Under the pieces are notes generated by a model, which saw only the letters and a program-made list of their open reading frames with translations, was not told the DNA's origin and did no database searches. Below, piece after piece: positions 36,601 through 45,330 of a stretch of 64,000 nucleotides of DNA. Source of the DNA: Ephemeroptericola cinctiostellae. GTDB lineage: Bacteria; Pseudomonadota; Gammaproteobacteria; Burkholderiales; Burkholderiaceae. The stretch is taken from assembly GCF_003339525.1 (NCBI RefSeq), contig NZ_CP031124.1:744001-808000 (forward strand), written 5' to 3'. Numbering within the stretch: position 1 is the stretch's first letter; every line of letters begins with the position of its first letter. Both the position numbers and the translations under genes were made by a program.

Positions 36601-39600
36601 TCGACTTCGACTTCAACAGGCTTCAGTACGGTCGATTCAACAGTTGCTTCGTTGTCAACGTCAACTTCAACTGGTTTGAGTACTGTGGATTCAACTGTGG
36701 CTTCATTGTCGACTTCGACTTCGACTGGCTTCAGTGCGGTTGATTCAACAGTGGCTTCATTGTCGACTTCGACTTCAACAGGCTTTAGTACTGTGGATTC
36801 AACTGTGGCTTCGTTGTCGACTTCAACTTCGACTGGCTTCAGCACTGTGGATTCAGCCGTGGCTTCATTGTCAACTTCGACTTCGACTGGCTTCAGTACG
36901 GTTGATTCAACAGTGGCTTCATTGTCAACTTCGACTTCAACAGGCTTGAGCACCGTTGATTCAGCTGTGGCTTCATTGTCAACGTCAACGTCGACAGGCT
37001 TGAGTACTGCGGATTCGACGGTGGCTTCGTTGTCGACTTCGACTTCGACAGGCTTCAGCACTCTGGATTCAGCCGTAGCTTCATTGTCAACAGCGACAGG
37101 CAGTTCGGTTGCATCATTGTCGACTTCGACTTCAACAGGCTTCAGCACCGTTGATTCAACCGTGGCTTCGTTGTCGACTTCGACTTCGACAGGCTTGAGT
37201 ACTGTGGATTCGACGGTGGCTTCGTTGTCAACTTCGACTTCAACAGGCTTCAGTACTGTGGATTTAACTGTGGCTTCATTGTCGACTTCGACTTCGACTG
37301 GCTTCAGTACGGTTGATTCGACTGTGGCTTCATTGTCAACAGCGACAGGCAGTTCGGTTGCATCATTGTCGACTTCGACTTCAACAGGCTTCAGCACCGT
37401 TGATTCAACCGTGGCTTCGTTGTCGACTTCGACTTCGACAGGCTTGAGTACTGTGGATTCAACCGTGGCTTCGTTGTCAACCGCAGCGGGTAGTTCGGTT
37501 GCATCGTTATCGACTTCAACTTCAACAGGCTTGAGCACTGTGGATTCAACAGTGGCTTCGTTGTCGACTTCGACTTCAACAGGCTTCAGTACTGTGGATT
37601 CGAGTGTGGCTTCGTTGTCAACGTCAACGTCAACTGGTTTGAGAACGGTGGATTCGGCAGTGGCTTCATTGTCAACAGTGACGGGTAGTTCGATTGCTTC
37701 ATTGTCGACTGCGGTGTCTACGATGGCTTCTACGACCTTGAGTGTGGCGAACAGTTCGATTGCTTCGTTGTCGACTTCGACTTCAACAGGCTTCAGTACT
37801 GTGGATTCAACAGTGGCTTCGTTGTCGACCTCGACTTCAACAGGTTTAAGTACTGTGGATTCGAGTGTGGCTTCGTTGTCAACAGCAGCCGGCAGTTCAG
37901 TTGCTTCGTTGTCAACTTCGACTTCAACAGGCTTCAGCACTGTGGATTCAACAGTGGCTTCGTTGTCAACGTCAACGTCAACTGGTTTGAGAACGGTGGA
38001 TTCGGCAGTGGCTTCGTTGTCAACATCGACAGGCAGTTCGGTCGCTTCATTGTCGACTGCGGTGTCTACGATGGCTTCAACGACCTTGAGTGTGGCGAAC
38101 AGTTCGATTGCTTCGTTGTCAACTTCGACGTCAACGGGTTTCAGTACAGTTGATTCAACAGTGGCTTCGTTGTCAACGTCAACTTCAACTGGTTTGAGCA
38201 CGGTGGATTCGGCAGTGGCTTCGTTGTCAACATCGACTTCAACGGGTTTCAGTACAGTTGATTCAACAGTGGCTTCGTTGTCGACCTCGACTTCAACAGG
38301 TTTAAGTACTGTGGATTCGAGTGTGGCTTCATTGTCAACGTCAACGTCAACTGGTTTGAGCACGGTGGATTCAGCCGTGGCTTCGTTGTCAACATCGACA
38401 GGCAGTTCGGTCGCTTCATTGTCGACTGCGGTGTCTACGATGGCTTCAACGACCTTGAGTGTGGCGAACAGTTCGATTGCTTCGTTGTCAACATCGACTT
38501 CAACGGGTTTCAGTACAGTTGATTCAACAGTGGCTTCGTTGTCGACCTCGACTTCAACAGGTTTAAGTACTGTGGATTCGAGTGTGGCTTCATTGTCAAC
38601 GTCAACGTCAACTGGTTTGAGCACGGTGGATTCAGCTGTGGCTTCGTTGTCAACATCGACAGGCAGTTCGGTCGCTTCATTGTCGACTGCGGTGTCTACG
38701 ATGGCTTCAACGACCTTGAGTGTGGCGAACAGTTCGATTGCTTCGTTGTCAACTTCGACGTCAACGGGTTTCAGTACAGTTGATTCAACAGTGGCTTCGT
38801 TGTCAACGTCAACTTCAACTGGTTTGAGCACGGTGGATTCGGCAGTGGCTTCATTGTCAACAGTGACGGGTAGTTCGATTGCTTCATTGTCGACTGCGGT
38901 GTCTACGATGGCTTCGACGACCTTGAGTGTGGCGAACAGTTCGATTGCTTCGTTGTCAACTTCGACTTCAACGGGTTTCAGCACTGTGGATTCAACAGTG
39001 GCTTCGTTGTCAACGTCAACTTCAACGGGTTTGAGCACGGTGGATTCGGCTGTGGCTTCGTTGTCAACAGTGACGGGTAGTTCGATTGCTTCATTGTCGA
39101 CTGCGGTGTCTACGATGGCTTCAACAACCTTGAGTGTGGCGAACAGTTCGATTGCTTCGTTGTCAACTTTAACTTCAACGGGTTTCAGCACGGTTGATTC
39201 AACAGTGGCTTCGTTGTCGACTTCGACTTCGACAGGCTTGAGTTCCGTGAATTCTGCGGTGGCTTCATTGTCGACGACCGTTTCAGCAATGGCTTCGACC
39301 ACTTTGAGTACGGCGAATAGCACAATTGCTTCGTTGTCGACGGTGACGGGCAGTTCGATTGCTTCGTTGTCAACTTCGACTTCAACGGGTTTCAGCACGG
39401 TTGATTCAACAGTGGCTTCGTTGTCGACTTCGACTTCGACAGGCTTGAGTTCCGTGAATTCTGCGGTGGCTTCATTGTCGACGACCGTTTCAGCGATGGC
39501 TTCGACCACTTTGAGTACGGCGAATAGTTCAATTGCTTCGTTGTCGACGGTGACGGGCAGTTCGATTGCTTCATTGTCGACAGTGACGGGTAGTTCGATC

Positions 39601-40428
39601 GCTTCGTTGTCGACGGTGGTGTCTTCGATGGCTTCAACGACTTTGAGTACTTCGAACAGTTCGATTGCTTCGTTGTCGACGGTGACGGGCAGTGCGATTG
39701 CGTCGTTGTCAACTTTGACTTCGACTGGCTTGAGCTCAACCAACAGTGCGGTGGCTTCGTTGTCTACTTCGGTGTCTGTGTTGTCAACGACGGTCAGTAC
39801 CATTAATGTTGAGGGTACGAAGTACTTCCAAGCCAATTCAACGGAGGCGGGTGCGCAGGCTGTGGGCAATAACTCGGTGGCGATTGGTCCTAATTCGGTG
39901 GCGAATGGTGACAATTCAGTGGTTATGGGCAATGGGGCTGTGACAACGACCAATGCGACCAATTCGTTGGCGATGGGTACGAGCGCGACGGCTTCGGCGG
40001 CTAATTCTGTGGCTCTGGGTTCGAATTCGGTGGCCAATGAGGCCAATACGGTGTCGGTCGGTTCTGCGGGCAGTGAGCGTCGCATCACCAATGTGGCTGA
40101 AGGCGTAAATGGCACGGATGCGGTGAATGTGAATCAGCTGAAAGGTCTTGAGTCGACTGTTAACAATAAAATCACGACGATGGGACGCGAATTGAAAGGT
40201 GGTATTGCAGCAGCAGCAGCATTGGCTGTGGTGACACCAATTGAAGCGGGTCGTTGGCACATGACGGGCGCCGTTGCGGGTTATGGTGGACAAGTCGGTG
40301 TCGGTATGAATGTGTTGAAACGTTCTGACAGTGGCCAAAGTACGGTACATGCTGGTGTCGCGTATGGCTCAGGCGGCGGCGGTGTGCTCTGGCGTGTGGG
40401 TGGTGGTTTCTCATTTGGTGGCAACTAA
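30619..40428 (+). CDS. Giant trimeric autotransporter adhesin (YadA family)
   Basis: 3269 residues from ATG at 30619, 6 bases after a TTGGAG site. It begins with an extended signal peptide region (MNLNFRSIFNELTGAWVAVPE), then a hydrophobic segment ending AEAQ. Residues about 100-530 form a YadA-like head of left-handed beta-roll repeats (for example ASGNTAIAMGRQSTASG). A neck (SVGSAERRIQNVAAG and TDAINGAQLY) is at 531-570. The stalk spans about 570-3060 and is built from 18- and 11-residue Ser/Thr-rich units. A short second head and neck (about 3066-3176) precede the C-terminal anchor barrel (about 3178-3269), which ends GFSFGGN instead of the usual terminal aromatic. It displays a trimeric fibre on the outer membrane, typically for binding surfaces, other cells or host factors; the ligand is unknown. 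Confidence 0.95.
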   Translation: MNLNFRSIFNELTGAWVAVPEIATSKGKKSRRAVVAVAVALVAIPLSETAEAQVIIGSGDTATNSLTATPPAGSRNYQGVLNRFTGVGSITDYLGSTSGQSPDAVVIGNKNLAYQGSIVVGYANTAGVNTLDTFAAYVLGVGNSAAGVFDTAIGLQNIASASSVVVIGVANTASGNTAIAMGRQSTASGLYSIAQGNVAQASNTGAIALGDSAFASGAQSVAIGSSAGASALYESASQTLASGARSVALGTGSKAVGTDSVAQGSSATALQASSIAIGLSATAASAYSVAIGESAQAISGQNNFAFGRKAIANGSGDSLALGALSLAGSQATAIGGNSTATGTGSVAIGSDDLSGTSYFTAYTPTSATGVGSQAIGAGSVASGDVASSIGVYAVAGGLASVANGYRASAGGNNSIAIGTGAVASGNRSISIGYGNTVSGNNSGAFGDPSIILGANSFSVGNNNTIGATQTDVFALGNNITVTANNSVGLGSNAAMTTALTASSGGTTAVASGTVGTITYGSFAGSTPVGVVSVGSVGAERRIQNVAAGLIGISSTDAINGAQLYVGLSVGQSTIASLSTSTSTGFSTVNSAVASLSTATSTSISSDRSSIASLSTSTSTGLSSANSAVASLSTATGSSVASLSTVTSTGLSTVGSAIASLSTATGSSVASLSTVTSTGLSAVGSAVASLSTATGSSVASLSTVTSTGLSAVGSAIASLSTVTSTGLSAVGSAVASLSTAAGSSVASLSTSTSTGFSTVDSTVASLSTAAGSSIASLSTSTSAGLSTVNSTIASLSTVAGSSIASLSTAAGSSVASLSTSTSTGFSTVDSTVASLSTAAGSSVASLSTSTSTGFSTVDSTVASLSTSTSTGFSTVDSTVASLSTSTSTGFSTVDSTVASLSTSTSTGFSTVDSTVASLSTSTSTGFSTVDSTVASLSTSTSTGFSTVDSSIASLSTSTSTGLSTVDSAVASLSTSTSTGLSTVDSAVASLSTSTSTGLSTVDSAVASLSTSTSTGLSTVDSAVASLSTSTSTGLSTLDSAVASLSTSTSTGLSTVDSTVASLSTATGSSVASLSTSTSTGFSTVDSTVASLSTSTSTGFSTVDSAVASLSTSTSTGFSTVDSTVASLSTSTSTGFSTVDSTVASLSTSTSTGFSTVDSAVASLSTSTSTGFSTVDSTVASLSTSTSTGLSTVDSTVASLSTAAGSSVASLSTSTSTGFSTVDSTVASLSTSTSTGLSTMDSTVASLSTSTSTGFSTVDSTVASLSTSTSTGFSTVDSAVASLSTSTSTGFSTVDSTVASLSTSTSTGFSTVDSTVASLSTSTSTGFSTVDSAVASLSTSTSTGFSTVDSTVASLSTSTSTGLSTVDSTVASLSTAAGSSVASLSTSTSTGFSTVDSTVASLSTSTSTGLSTMDSTVASLSTSTSTGFSTVDSAVASLSTSTSTGFSTVDSTVASLSTSTSTGFSTVDSTVASLSTSTSTGFSTVDSTVASLSTSTSTGFSTVDSTVASLSTSTSTGFSTVDSSIASLSTSTSTGFSTVDSTVASLSTSTSTGFSTVDSTVASLSTSTSTGFSTVDSTVASLSTSTSTGLSTVDSAVASLSTSTSTGLSTVDSAVASLSTSTSTGFSTLDSTVASLSTSTSTGFSTVDSSIASLSTSTSTGLSTVDSTVASLSTSTSTGFSTVDSSIASLSTSTSTGFSTVDSTVASLSTSTSTGFSTVDSTVASLSTSTSTGFSTVDSTVASLSTSTSTGLSTVDSAVASLSTSTSTGLSTVDSTVASLSTSTSTGFSTLDSTVASLSTSTSTGFSTVDSSIASLSTSTSTGLSTVDSTVASLSTSTSTGFSTVDSTVASLSTSTSTGFSTVDSTVASLSTSTSTGFSTVDSTVASLSTSTSTGFSTVDSTVASLSTSTSTGFSTVDSTVASLSTSTSTGFSTVDSTVASLSTSTSTGLSTVDSAVASLSTSTSTGLSTVDSAVASLSTSTSTGFSTVDSTVASLSTSTSTGFSTVDSTVASLSTSTSTGLSTVDSTVASLSTSTSTGFSAVDSTVASLSTSTSTGFSTVDSTVASLSTSTSTGFSTVDSAVASLSTSTSTGFSTVDSTVASLSTSTSTGLSTVDSAVASLSTSTSTGLSTADSTVASLSTSTSTGFSTLDSAVASLSTATGSSVASLSTSTSTGFSTVDSTVASLSTSTSTGLSTVDSTVASLSTSTSTGFSTVDLTVASLSTSTSTGFSTVDSTVASLSTATGSSVASLSTSTSTGFSTVDSTVASLSTSTSTGLSTVDSTVASLSTAAGSSVASLSTSTSTGLSTVDSTVASLSTSTSTGFSTVDSSVASLSTSTSTGLRTVDSAVASLSTVTGSSIASLSTAVSTMASTTLSVANSSIASLSTSTSTGFSTVDSTVASLSTSTSTGLSTVDSSVASLSTAAGSSVASLSTSTSTGFSTVDSTVASLSTSTSTGLRTVDSAVASLSTSTGSSVASLSTAVSTMASTTLSVANSSIASLSTSTSTGFSTVDSTVASLSTSTSTGLSTVDSAVASLSTSTSTGFSTVDSTVASLSTSTSTGLSTVDSSVASLSTSTSTGLSTVDSAVASLSTSTGSSVASLSTAVSTMASTTLSVANSSIASLSTSTSTGFSTVDSTVASLSTSTSTGLSTVDSSVASLSTSTSTGLSTVDSAVASLSTSTGSSVASLSTAVSTMASTTLSVANSSIASLSTSTSTGFSTVDSTVASLSTSTSTGLSTVDSAVASLSTVTGSSIASLSTAVSTMASTTLSVANSSIASLSTSTSTGFSTVDSTVASLSTSTSTGLSTVDSAVASLSTVTGSSIASLSTAVSTMASTTLSVANSSIASLSTLTSTGFSTVDSTVASLSTSTSTGLSSVNSAVASLSTTVSAMASTTLSTANSTIASLSTVTGSSIASLSTSTSTGFSTVDSTVASLSTSTSTGLSSVNSAVASLSTTVSAMASTTLSTANSSIASLSTVTGSSIASLSTVTGSSIASLSTVVSSMASTTLSTSNSSIASLSTVTGSAIASLSTLTSTGLSSTNSAVASLSTSVSVLSTTVSTINVEGTKYFQANSTEAGAQAVGNNSVAIGPNSVANGDNSVVMGNGAVTTTNATNSLAMGTSATASAANSVALGSNSVANEANTVSVGSAGSERRITNVAEGVNGTDAVNVNQLKGLESTVNNKITTMGRELKGGIAAAAALAVVTPIEAGRWHMTGAVAGYGGQVGVGMNVLKRSDSGQSTVHAGVAYGSGGGGVLWRVGGGFSFGGN
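33861..34898 (+). repeat. 519-bp tandem duplication inside the stalk
   Basis: The block 33861-34379 is followed by a copy 34380-34898. Read by eye, the two copies look identical over about 490 bases before differences appear near 34872. 519 bases equals nine 18-residue units plus one 11-residue unit. It is an apparently recent, in-frame duplication. Confidence 0.85.
35171..36142 (+). repeat. 486-bp tandem duplication inside the stalk
   Basis: The diagnostic GGTAGACAGCTCG-type unit occurs at 35171, 35549, 35657 and 36035; the pairs 35171/35657 and 35549/36035 are both 486 bases apart, exactly nine 54-bp units. The copies differ at a few positions (for example GCTTCGTTG against GCATCATTG), so this event is older than the 519-bp one. 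Confidence 0.75.
37711..39300 (+). repeat. Spaced series of a STMASTTLS-type module
   Basis: The GCGGTGTCTACGATGGCTTC segment recurs at 37711, 38059, 38428, 38689, 38896 and 39103, with spacings of 348, 369, 261, 207 and 207 bases. 261 is 207 plus one 54-bp unit and 369 is 261 plus two, so the module has moved with variable numbers of ordinary units between copies. It is the most diverse part of the stalk, nearest the membrane anchor. Confidence 0.7.
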
Positions 40429-40437
40429 TCATTGCTA

Positions 40438-40472
40438 AAACAGCACAGTAAGCTCGACTTGCTGTGCTGTTT
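40438..40472 (+). terminator. Weak terminator or attenuator between adhesin and TpgA-like gene
   Basis: AAACAGCACAG (40438-40448) pairs perfectly with CTGTGCTGTTT (40462-40472), loop 13, but only three T follow. It could reduce but not abolish read-through into the next gene 66 bases later. Confidence 0.55.
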
Positions 40473-40538
40473 CAAACATACTGGGTGGTGTGATGCCACC
40501 TTCCACCGACACAATCGGTACTGATGAAAGGATTGAAT

Positions 40539-41342
40539 ATGTTTAAGTTAAAACGTGTTTTACATGCCGTGGCAATAGCGAGTGCTGTGTGTGGGACTCC
40601 AGCATTTGCTCAGGCCATTTCGTTTGAGAATACAGATGCTTCTAATGTTGTGTTTCCAAGCATGGATAAAGCATGGCTCAAAAATGGTGCGATCATGGAT
40701 CCAATGCACCCTCGCAGCATGGGTTTGGGTTTAACCAAAAATCAAGTGCGCTCCATTATTTCGTATCCTCATTTCAGTGAAGCGATGTTTGGTGAGCGGG
40801 AATGGAATTATATTTTTAATTTCAAAAAGCCTGATGGTTCTTATTTGACATGCCAATATCAAGTGCAGTTTGATGATAAGGTTCGTACAAAAGGTTTGTA
40901 TTGGGATCGAGAAGAGTGTTTGAGGTTTGTACAAGGTAAGCCTGTCGAGCAACCATTGCATTCAATCGCATTAGGGGCTGATGGCTTGTTTGCATTTGGT
41001 AAGTCAAGTTATGCCGATTTGTTGCCAGCTGGGCGTCAGAAGTTAAAGCGCTTGGCAGAGCAAATCAACAAAGGCTACAATTTAAAATCACTTGAGATTG
41101 TCGGGCATACGGATCGCATCGGTTCCAGTGCAAGCAACATGCAGTTGTCACAAGCACGTGCTGAAACAGTGAAAACATTTTTGGCTGGTAACGGTATTTC
41201 CAGTGCTTTGATGACTGCTCGTGGTGTGGGCTCCACTCAACCCATCGTCACATGTGCGGGACCCGCAACTTCAGCGGTGATTGCTTGCTTGCAATCCAAT
41301 CGCCGTGTGGATGTTTCTGTCAATGGCAGCATAAAGCCATAA
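40539..41342 (+). CDS. TpgA-like protein: SmpA/OmlA-type plus OmpA peptidoglycan-binding domains
   Basis: 267 residues from ATG at 40539 (AAAGGA 7 bases upstream); an ATG at 40524 lacks a good site. A signal peptide ends AFAQA. Residues about 50-130 resemble an SmpA/OmlA (BamE-like) domain (MGLGLTKNQVRSIISYPHFSE, GLYWDREECLRF). The C-terminal OmpA domain (about 160-265) has LEIVGHTDRIGSSASNMQLSQARAETVKTFL and NRRVDVSV, the peptidoglycan-contact pattern. In Acinetobacter a protein of this architecture, TpgA, is encoded next to the trimeric autotransporter AtaA and holds it to the cell wall. The position just after this adhesin gene suggests the same role; that is inference. Confidence 0.88.
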   Translation: MFKLKRVLHAVAIASAVCGTPAFAQAISFENTDASNVVFPSMDKAWLKNGAIMDPMHPRSMGLGLTKNQVRSIISYPHFSEAMFGEREWNYIFNFKKPDGSYLTCQYQVQFDDKVRTKGLYWDREECLRFVQGKPVEQPLHSIALGADGLFAFGKSSYADLLPAGRQKLKRLAEQINKGYNLKSLEIVGHTDRIGSSASNMQLSQARAETVKTFLAGNGISSALMTARGVGSTQPIVTCAGPATSAVIACLQSNRRVDVSVNGSIKP

Positions 41343-41383
41343 CGCAACCTGACGTTGTGTGAACACATTTGTGTGTGTGATTG

Positions 41384-41419
41384 GCCAACTTGTTGATTTT
41401 TTAACAAGTTGGCTTTTTT
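41384..41419 (+). terminator. Terminator after the adhesin locus
   Basis: GCCAACTTGTT (41384-41394) with AACAAGTTGGC (41403-41413), loop 8, followed by six T. Confidence 0.9.
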
Positions 41420-41486
41420 ACGACCATACGCAATACAATCAAGACGACACAATCAAAGTGATAAGCACAGGCAAACGCTTTTTACT

Positions 41487-42382
41487 TTACAGACCGATGG
41501 TGTTTTTTCCTGATAAATCAGAACGCGTGAGTAAGAAAACCGCCTCATCTGAGCCACTGGTGTCGAGCCAAACCAAGGGTAGTTTTTTGAACGCGGTTTG
41601 TGCATGCTGATATTCATTGCCAATCTCAATCACCAAAATGCCATTGGGTTTGAGTAAAGCCGCGGCTTCGTTCACAATTGTGCGCACCAAATCCATACCA
41701 TCGCTGCCTCCTGCGAGCGCAATTTGAGGCTCGGCAAGGTACTCGGCCGGTAAGTTGGCCATACTCGCATTGTTGACATAAGGAGGGTTGGAGAAAATAA
41801 TGTCGTATCGTTTGCCCGAATCCTTCACAGCAGTGTACAAATCACTTTGCATCAAGGTGATGCGGTTCTCAAAAGCATAGTCCTTGACATTGCGTTGAGC
41901 CACTTCGAGTGCCGCAGGGTCAATGTCAATCGCATCGACATGGGCATTTTGAAAAATTTCAGCTGCCATGATCGCCAAGCAAGCAGAACCTGTGCACAGC
42001 TCCAGTATGTCTGTGGTTTTGTCCACATCCACCCAAGGTGAAAAACCATCCAAAATCAGCTCACCAATGAAGCTGCGTGGCACAATAACGCGCTCATCAA
42101 CATAAAATTTAAAGCCGTGTAAAAAAGCTTCGTGGGTTAAATAGGCCAATGGTTTTTTTGTGTGGCAGCGCGCATTGATGAGTTCAGACAGCTTTGTGAA
42201 CGCGGGGCTTGGGTACGATGCTTCCCATGCGATGTCATGATCGACAGGCAAACCCGCACAAAATAATGCCGCATACACCGCTTCATCATAGGCATCACCC
42301 ATGCCGTGTCCATAAAACAAATTGGCTTTGAGCAGGTGTTTTTCTGCTGCCTCGATGGCTTGTTCAAAAGTGTTCATGGTCA

Positions 42383-42383
<1 letters not shown>
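41487..42383 (-). CDS. prmB: Ribosomal protein L3 N5-glutamine methyltransferase
   Basis: 298 residues. The SAM-dependent methyltransferase core has ILELCTGSACLAIMAA and the catalytic NPPY motif (FSNPPYVNNASM) characteristic of glutamine N5-methyltransferases; the N-terminal helical domain carries the PrmB-type PLAYLTHEAFLHGFKFYV and IVPRSFIGEL. It methylates a Gln of L3 during 50S assembly. The ATG at 42383 shares one base with the dapE stop (TGATG), so the two genes are translationally coupled; an alternative ATG at 42377 is possible. Confidence 0.93.
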
Positions 42384-43570
<1,187 letters not shown>

Positions 43571-43918
43571 TTAAATGAATGTTGCAGCCAAAAGGGCTTC
43601 ATCATGTCCAACAAAAATGCCTTTATCCGAAACCAGCACGGGGCGTTTAATGACGGAAGTATTGGCCATCATCAATTGAATGGCACTGGCTTTCTCATTG
43701 GCCATGGCTTGTTCGGTGGTGGATAGGCCGCGCCAAGTGGTGCCTTTTTTATTGATGAGCGTGCCCAAAGGCACAGTGCTGAGCCAATGTTTAAGCGTGG
43801 TCTCATCAATTCCAAGTTTTTTGAAATCATGAAAAGCATAGTCGATGCCTGCTGCATCCAACCACACACGGGTTTTTTTAACAGAGGAACAGTTTGGAAT
43901 GCCATAAACAATGATCAT
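43571..43918 (-). CDS. ArsC/Spx-family small thioredoxin-fold protein (YffB-like)
   Basis: 115 residues. The N-terminal YGIPNCSSVKKTRVWLDAAGI contains a single active-site Cys (C10) typical of the ArsC/Spx/YffB family, and the basic RPVLVSDKG segment is the conserved cis-proline region. E. coli yffB also lies directly ahead of dapE. The partner or substrate is not known; a role in glutathione-dependent thiol chemistry is family inference. The gap to dapE is 12 bases, so it is part of the dap transcript. Confidence 0.88.
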   Translation of the reverse strand: MIIVYGIPNCSSVKKTRVWLDAAGIDYAFHDFKKLGIDETTLKHWLSTVPLGTLINKKGTTWRGLSTTEQAMANEKASAIQLMMANTSVIKRPVLVSDKGIFVGHDEALLAATFI

Positions 43919-43927
43919 GGGGTTCTC

Positions 43928-44284
43928 CTAAAACAATGCAAAAGCTTTGGCGGCACTCAGCACCGCAATGGCAATGGCCATGAATGAAAAAATCGTTGTG
44001 CGGCGTAAACGTTGGTTCAAGCTGAGCACCATTTGATTGGCGTGTTGCAATTGATTTTGCATTTGATCGGCGAGAATTTGAATCGACTCCGCATTGTTTT
44101 CGCAAGCGCTCGATACCCTTGCCAAATGTGTTGCCATGGTTTGTGGGTCGCTGGTGTCAACGATGACGGGGTCTTCACCTTTTTTTGACTTGTTGCTTTT
44201 CAATAAATCTTTGCTGCTTTTGACCAACTCAGTGATGTGTGGCAATGCAGCCAATGCGGCTTGTAACCAAGGTGTAACGGCCAT
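43928..44284 (-). CDS. Small membrane-anchored protein of unknown function
   Basis: 118 residues. A largely soluble N-terminal part (Lys-rich SSKDLLKSNKSKKGED, then a helical ATHLARVSSACENNAESIQILADQMQNQLQHANQMVLSLNQ that could form a coiled coil) precedes one C-terminal membrane helix (FSFMAIAIAVLSAAKAFALF), giving a tail-anchored topology. I do not recognise the family. It lies 9 bases from the Spx-like gene within the dapD-dapE cluster. Confidence 0.75.
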   Translation of the reverse strand: MAVTPWLQAALAALPHITELVKSSKDLLKSNKSKKGEDPVIVDTSDPQTMATHLARVSSACENNAESIQILADQMQNQLQHANQMVLSLNQRLRRTTIFSFMAIAIAVLSAAKAFALF

Positions 44285-44455
44285 GATGTCCTCACTTCGT
44301 CAAGTGTGAAAGGTGTGTTAGAGGCGTTTCGAAACGAAAATACGATTTTTTAGACATCTAAAAAACTGAAACGACCCGTGAAACCAAAGTGTTGATTTAT
44401 TTGGCGTAACAGCTATAACAATGAATTGTCACTTTAATGCCTCATTGTAAAACAA

Positions 44456-44482
44456 AAAGCGCCGTGGCTGAGACGGCGCTTT
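44456..44482 (-). terminator. Terminator after dapD
   Basis: AAAGCGCCGT (44456-44465) and ACGGCGCTTT (44473-44482) with a 7-base loop, 24 bases beyond the dapD stop on the minus strand; the minus-strand tail is TTTGTTTT. Confidence 0.8.
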
Positions 44483-44505
44483 GGTGATTTACATGAGGTT
44501 GCTCA

Positions 44506-45330
44506 TCAAACGCCACGCAGCAATTCATTGATGCTGGTTTTTGAGCGGGTTTGTGCATCGACTTTTTTGACGATCACGGCACAGTACAAACTGTAGCTGC
44601 CATCTTTTGAAGGCAAATTGCCCGACACGACCACAGAGCCTGCTGGGATGCGACCATAAGTCACTTCGCCTGTTTCGCGGTCAAAGATTTTGGTCGACTG
44701 GCCAATGTACACGCCCATTGAAATCACACAGTTGTCTTCAACAATCACGCCCTCAACCACTTCTGAACGTGCACCGATGAAGCAGTTGTCACCAATGATG
44801 GTGGGGTTGGCTTGCATGGGCTCAAGCACGCCACCGATGCCGACGCCACCTGATAGATGCACATTTTTACCAATTTGTGCGCATGAGCCGACCGTGGCCC
44901 AAGTGTCCACCATGGTGCCTTCATCAACGTACGCGCCGATGTTGACGTAAGATGGCATCAAAACGACGTTTTTGCCGATGAAAGAGCCGCGGCGCGCCAC
45001 CGCAGGTGGAACCACGCGGAAACCGCAGTTGGCAAAATCTTCTTCAGTGTAGTTCGCAAACTTGCTGGGCACTTTGTCATAAAACTGAGTGAAACCACCT
45101 GCACCCATGACCGCGTTGTCTTCGAGACGGAACGACAACAACACGGCTTTTTTAATCCACTGGTTGACGTGCCATTCACCATTGATCTTTTCTGCCACAC
45201 GCAATGCGCCTGAGTCAAGTTGGGCAATGACGCTGGCAACCGCCTCACGCACATCCGTAGGTGCATTTTTAGGAGTGAATTCGGCGCGTTGTTCCCACGC
45301 AGCGTCGATGAATTGTTCGATTTGGCTCAT
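44506..45330 (-). CDS. dapD: Tetrahydrodipicolinate N-succinyltransferase
   Basis: 274 residues from ATG at 45330, exactly the E. coli length; the upstream in-frame codons are rejected. The left-handed beta-helix is clear from hexapeptide repeats ([47 protein letters not shown]). Family residues lie in [16 protein letters not shown] and [24 protein letters not shown]. It succinylates tetrahydrodipicolinate in the lysine/diaminopimelate pathway. It precedes the small membrane-protein gene, the Spx-like gene, dapE and prmB, all on the minus strand, although the terminator after it may separate their transcription. Confidence 0.97.
   Translation of the reverse strand: MSQIEQFIDAAWEQRAEFTPKNAPTDVREAVASVIAQLDSGALRVAEKINGEWHVNQWIKKAVLLSFRLEDNAVMGAGGFTQFYDKVPSKFANYTEEDFANCGFRVVPPAVARRGSFIGKNVVLMPSYVNIGAYVDEGTMVDTWATVGSCAQIGKNVHLSGGVGIGGVLEPMQANPTIIGDNCFIGARSEVVEGVIVEDNCVISMGVYIGQSTKIFDRETGEVTYGRIPAGSVVVSGNLPSKDGSYSLYCAVIVKKVDAQTRSKTSINELLRGV

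Larger units (their letters stand above)
32325..39800 (+). repeat. Stalk repeat array of 54-bp and 33-bp units
   Basis: More than 100 tandem copies of a unit coding SLSTSTSTGFSTVDSTVA (18 residues), with variants G(F/L)STVDS(T/A)VA, interspersed with an 11-residue unit SLSTATGSSVA. Core-position spacing is 4-4-3-4-3 in the long unit and 4-4-3 in the short one, that is heptad plus hendecad arrangements. Their periods of 3.6 and 3.67 residues per turn predict an almost straight or slightly right-handed triple helix. Near the 3' end a 22-residue variant containing STMASTTLSVANSSIA appears repeatedly. All units are multiples of three bases, so gain or loss of a unit leaves the frame open. Confidence 0.95.

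Noticed and set aside
32325..39800. CRISPR-like repeat-spacer array
   Set aside because: The repeats are contiguous coding units with no unique spacers, and they translate to a regular stalk.
32328..40115. Giant minus-strand open frame as a second protein gene
   Set aside because: It is produced by stop-free repeat units whose lengths are multiples of three; it has no independent start with a ribosome site, no domain outside the repeat, and lies wholly inside a convincing adhesin gene.
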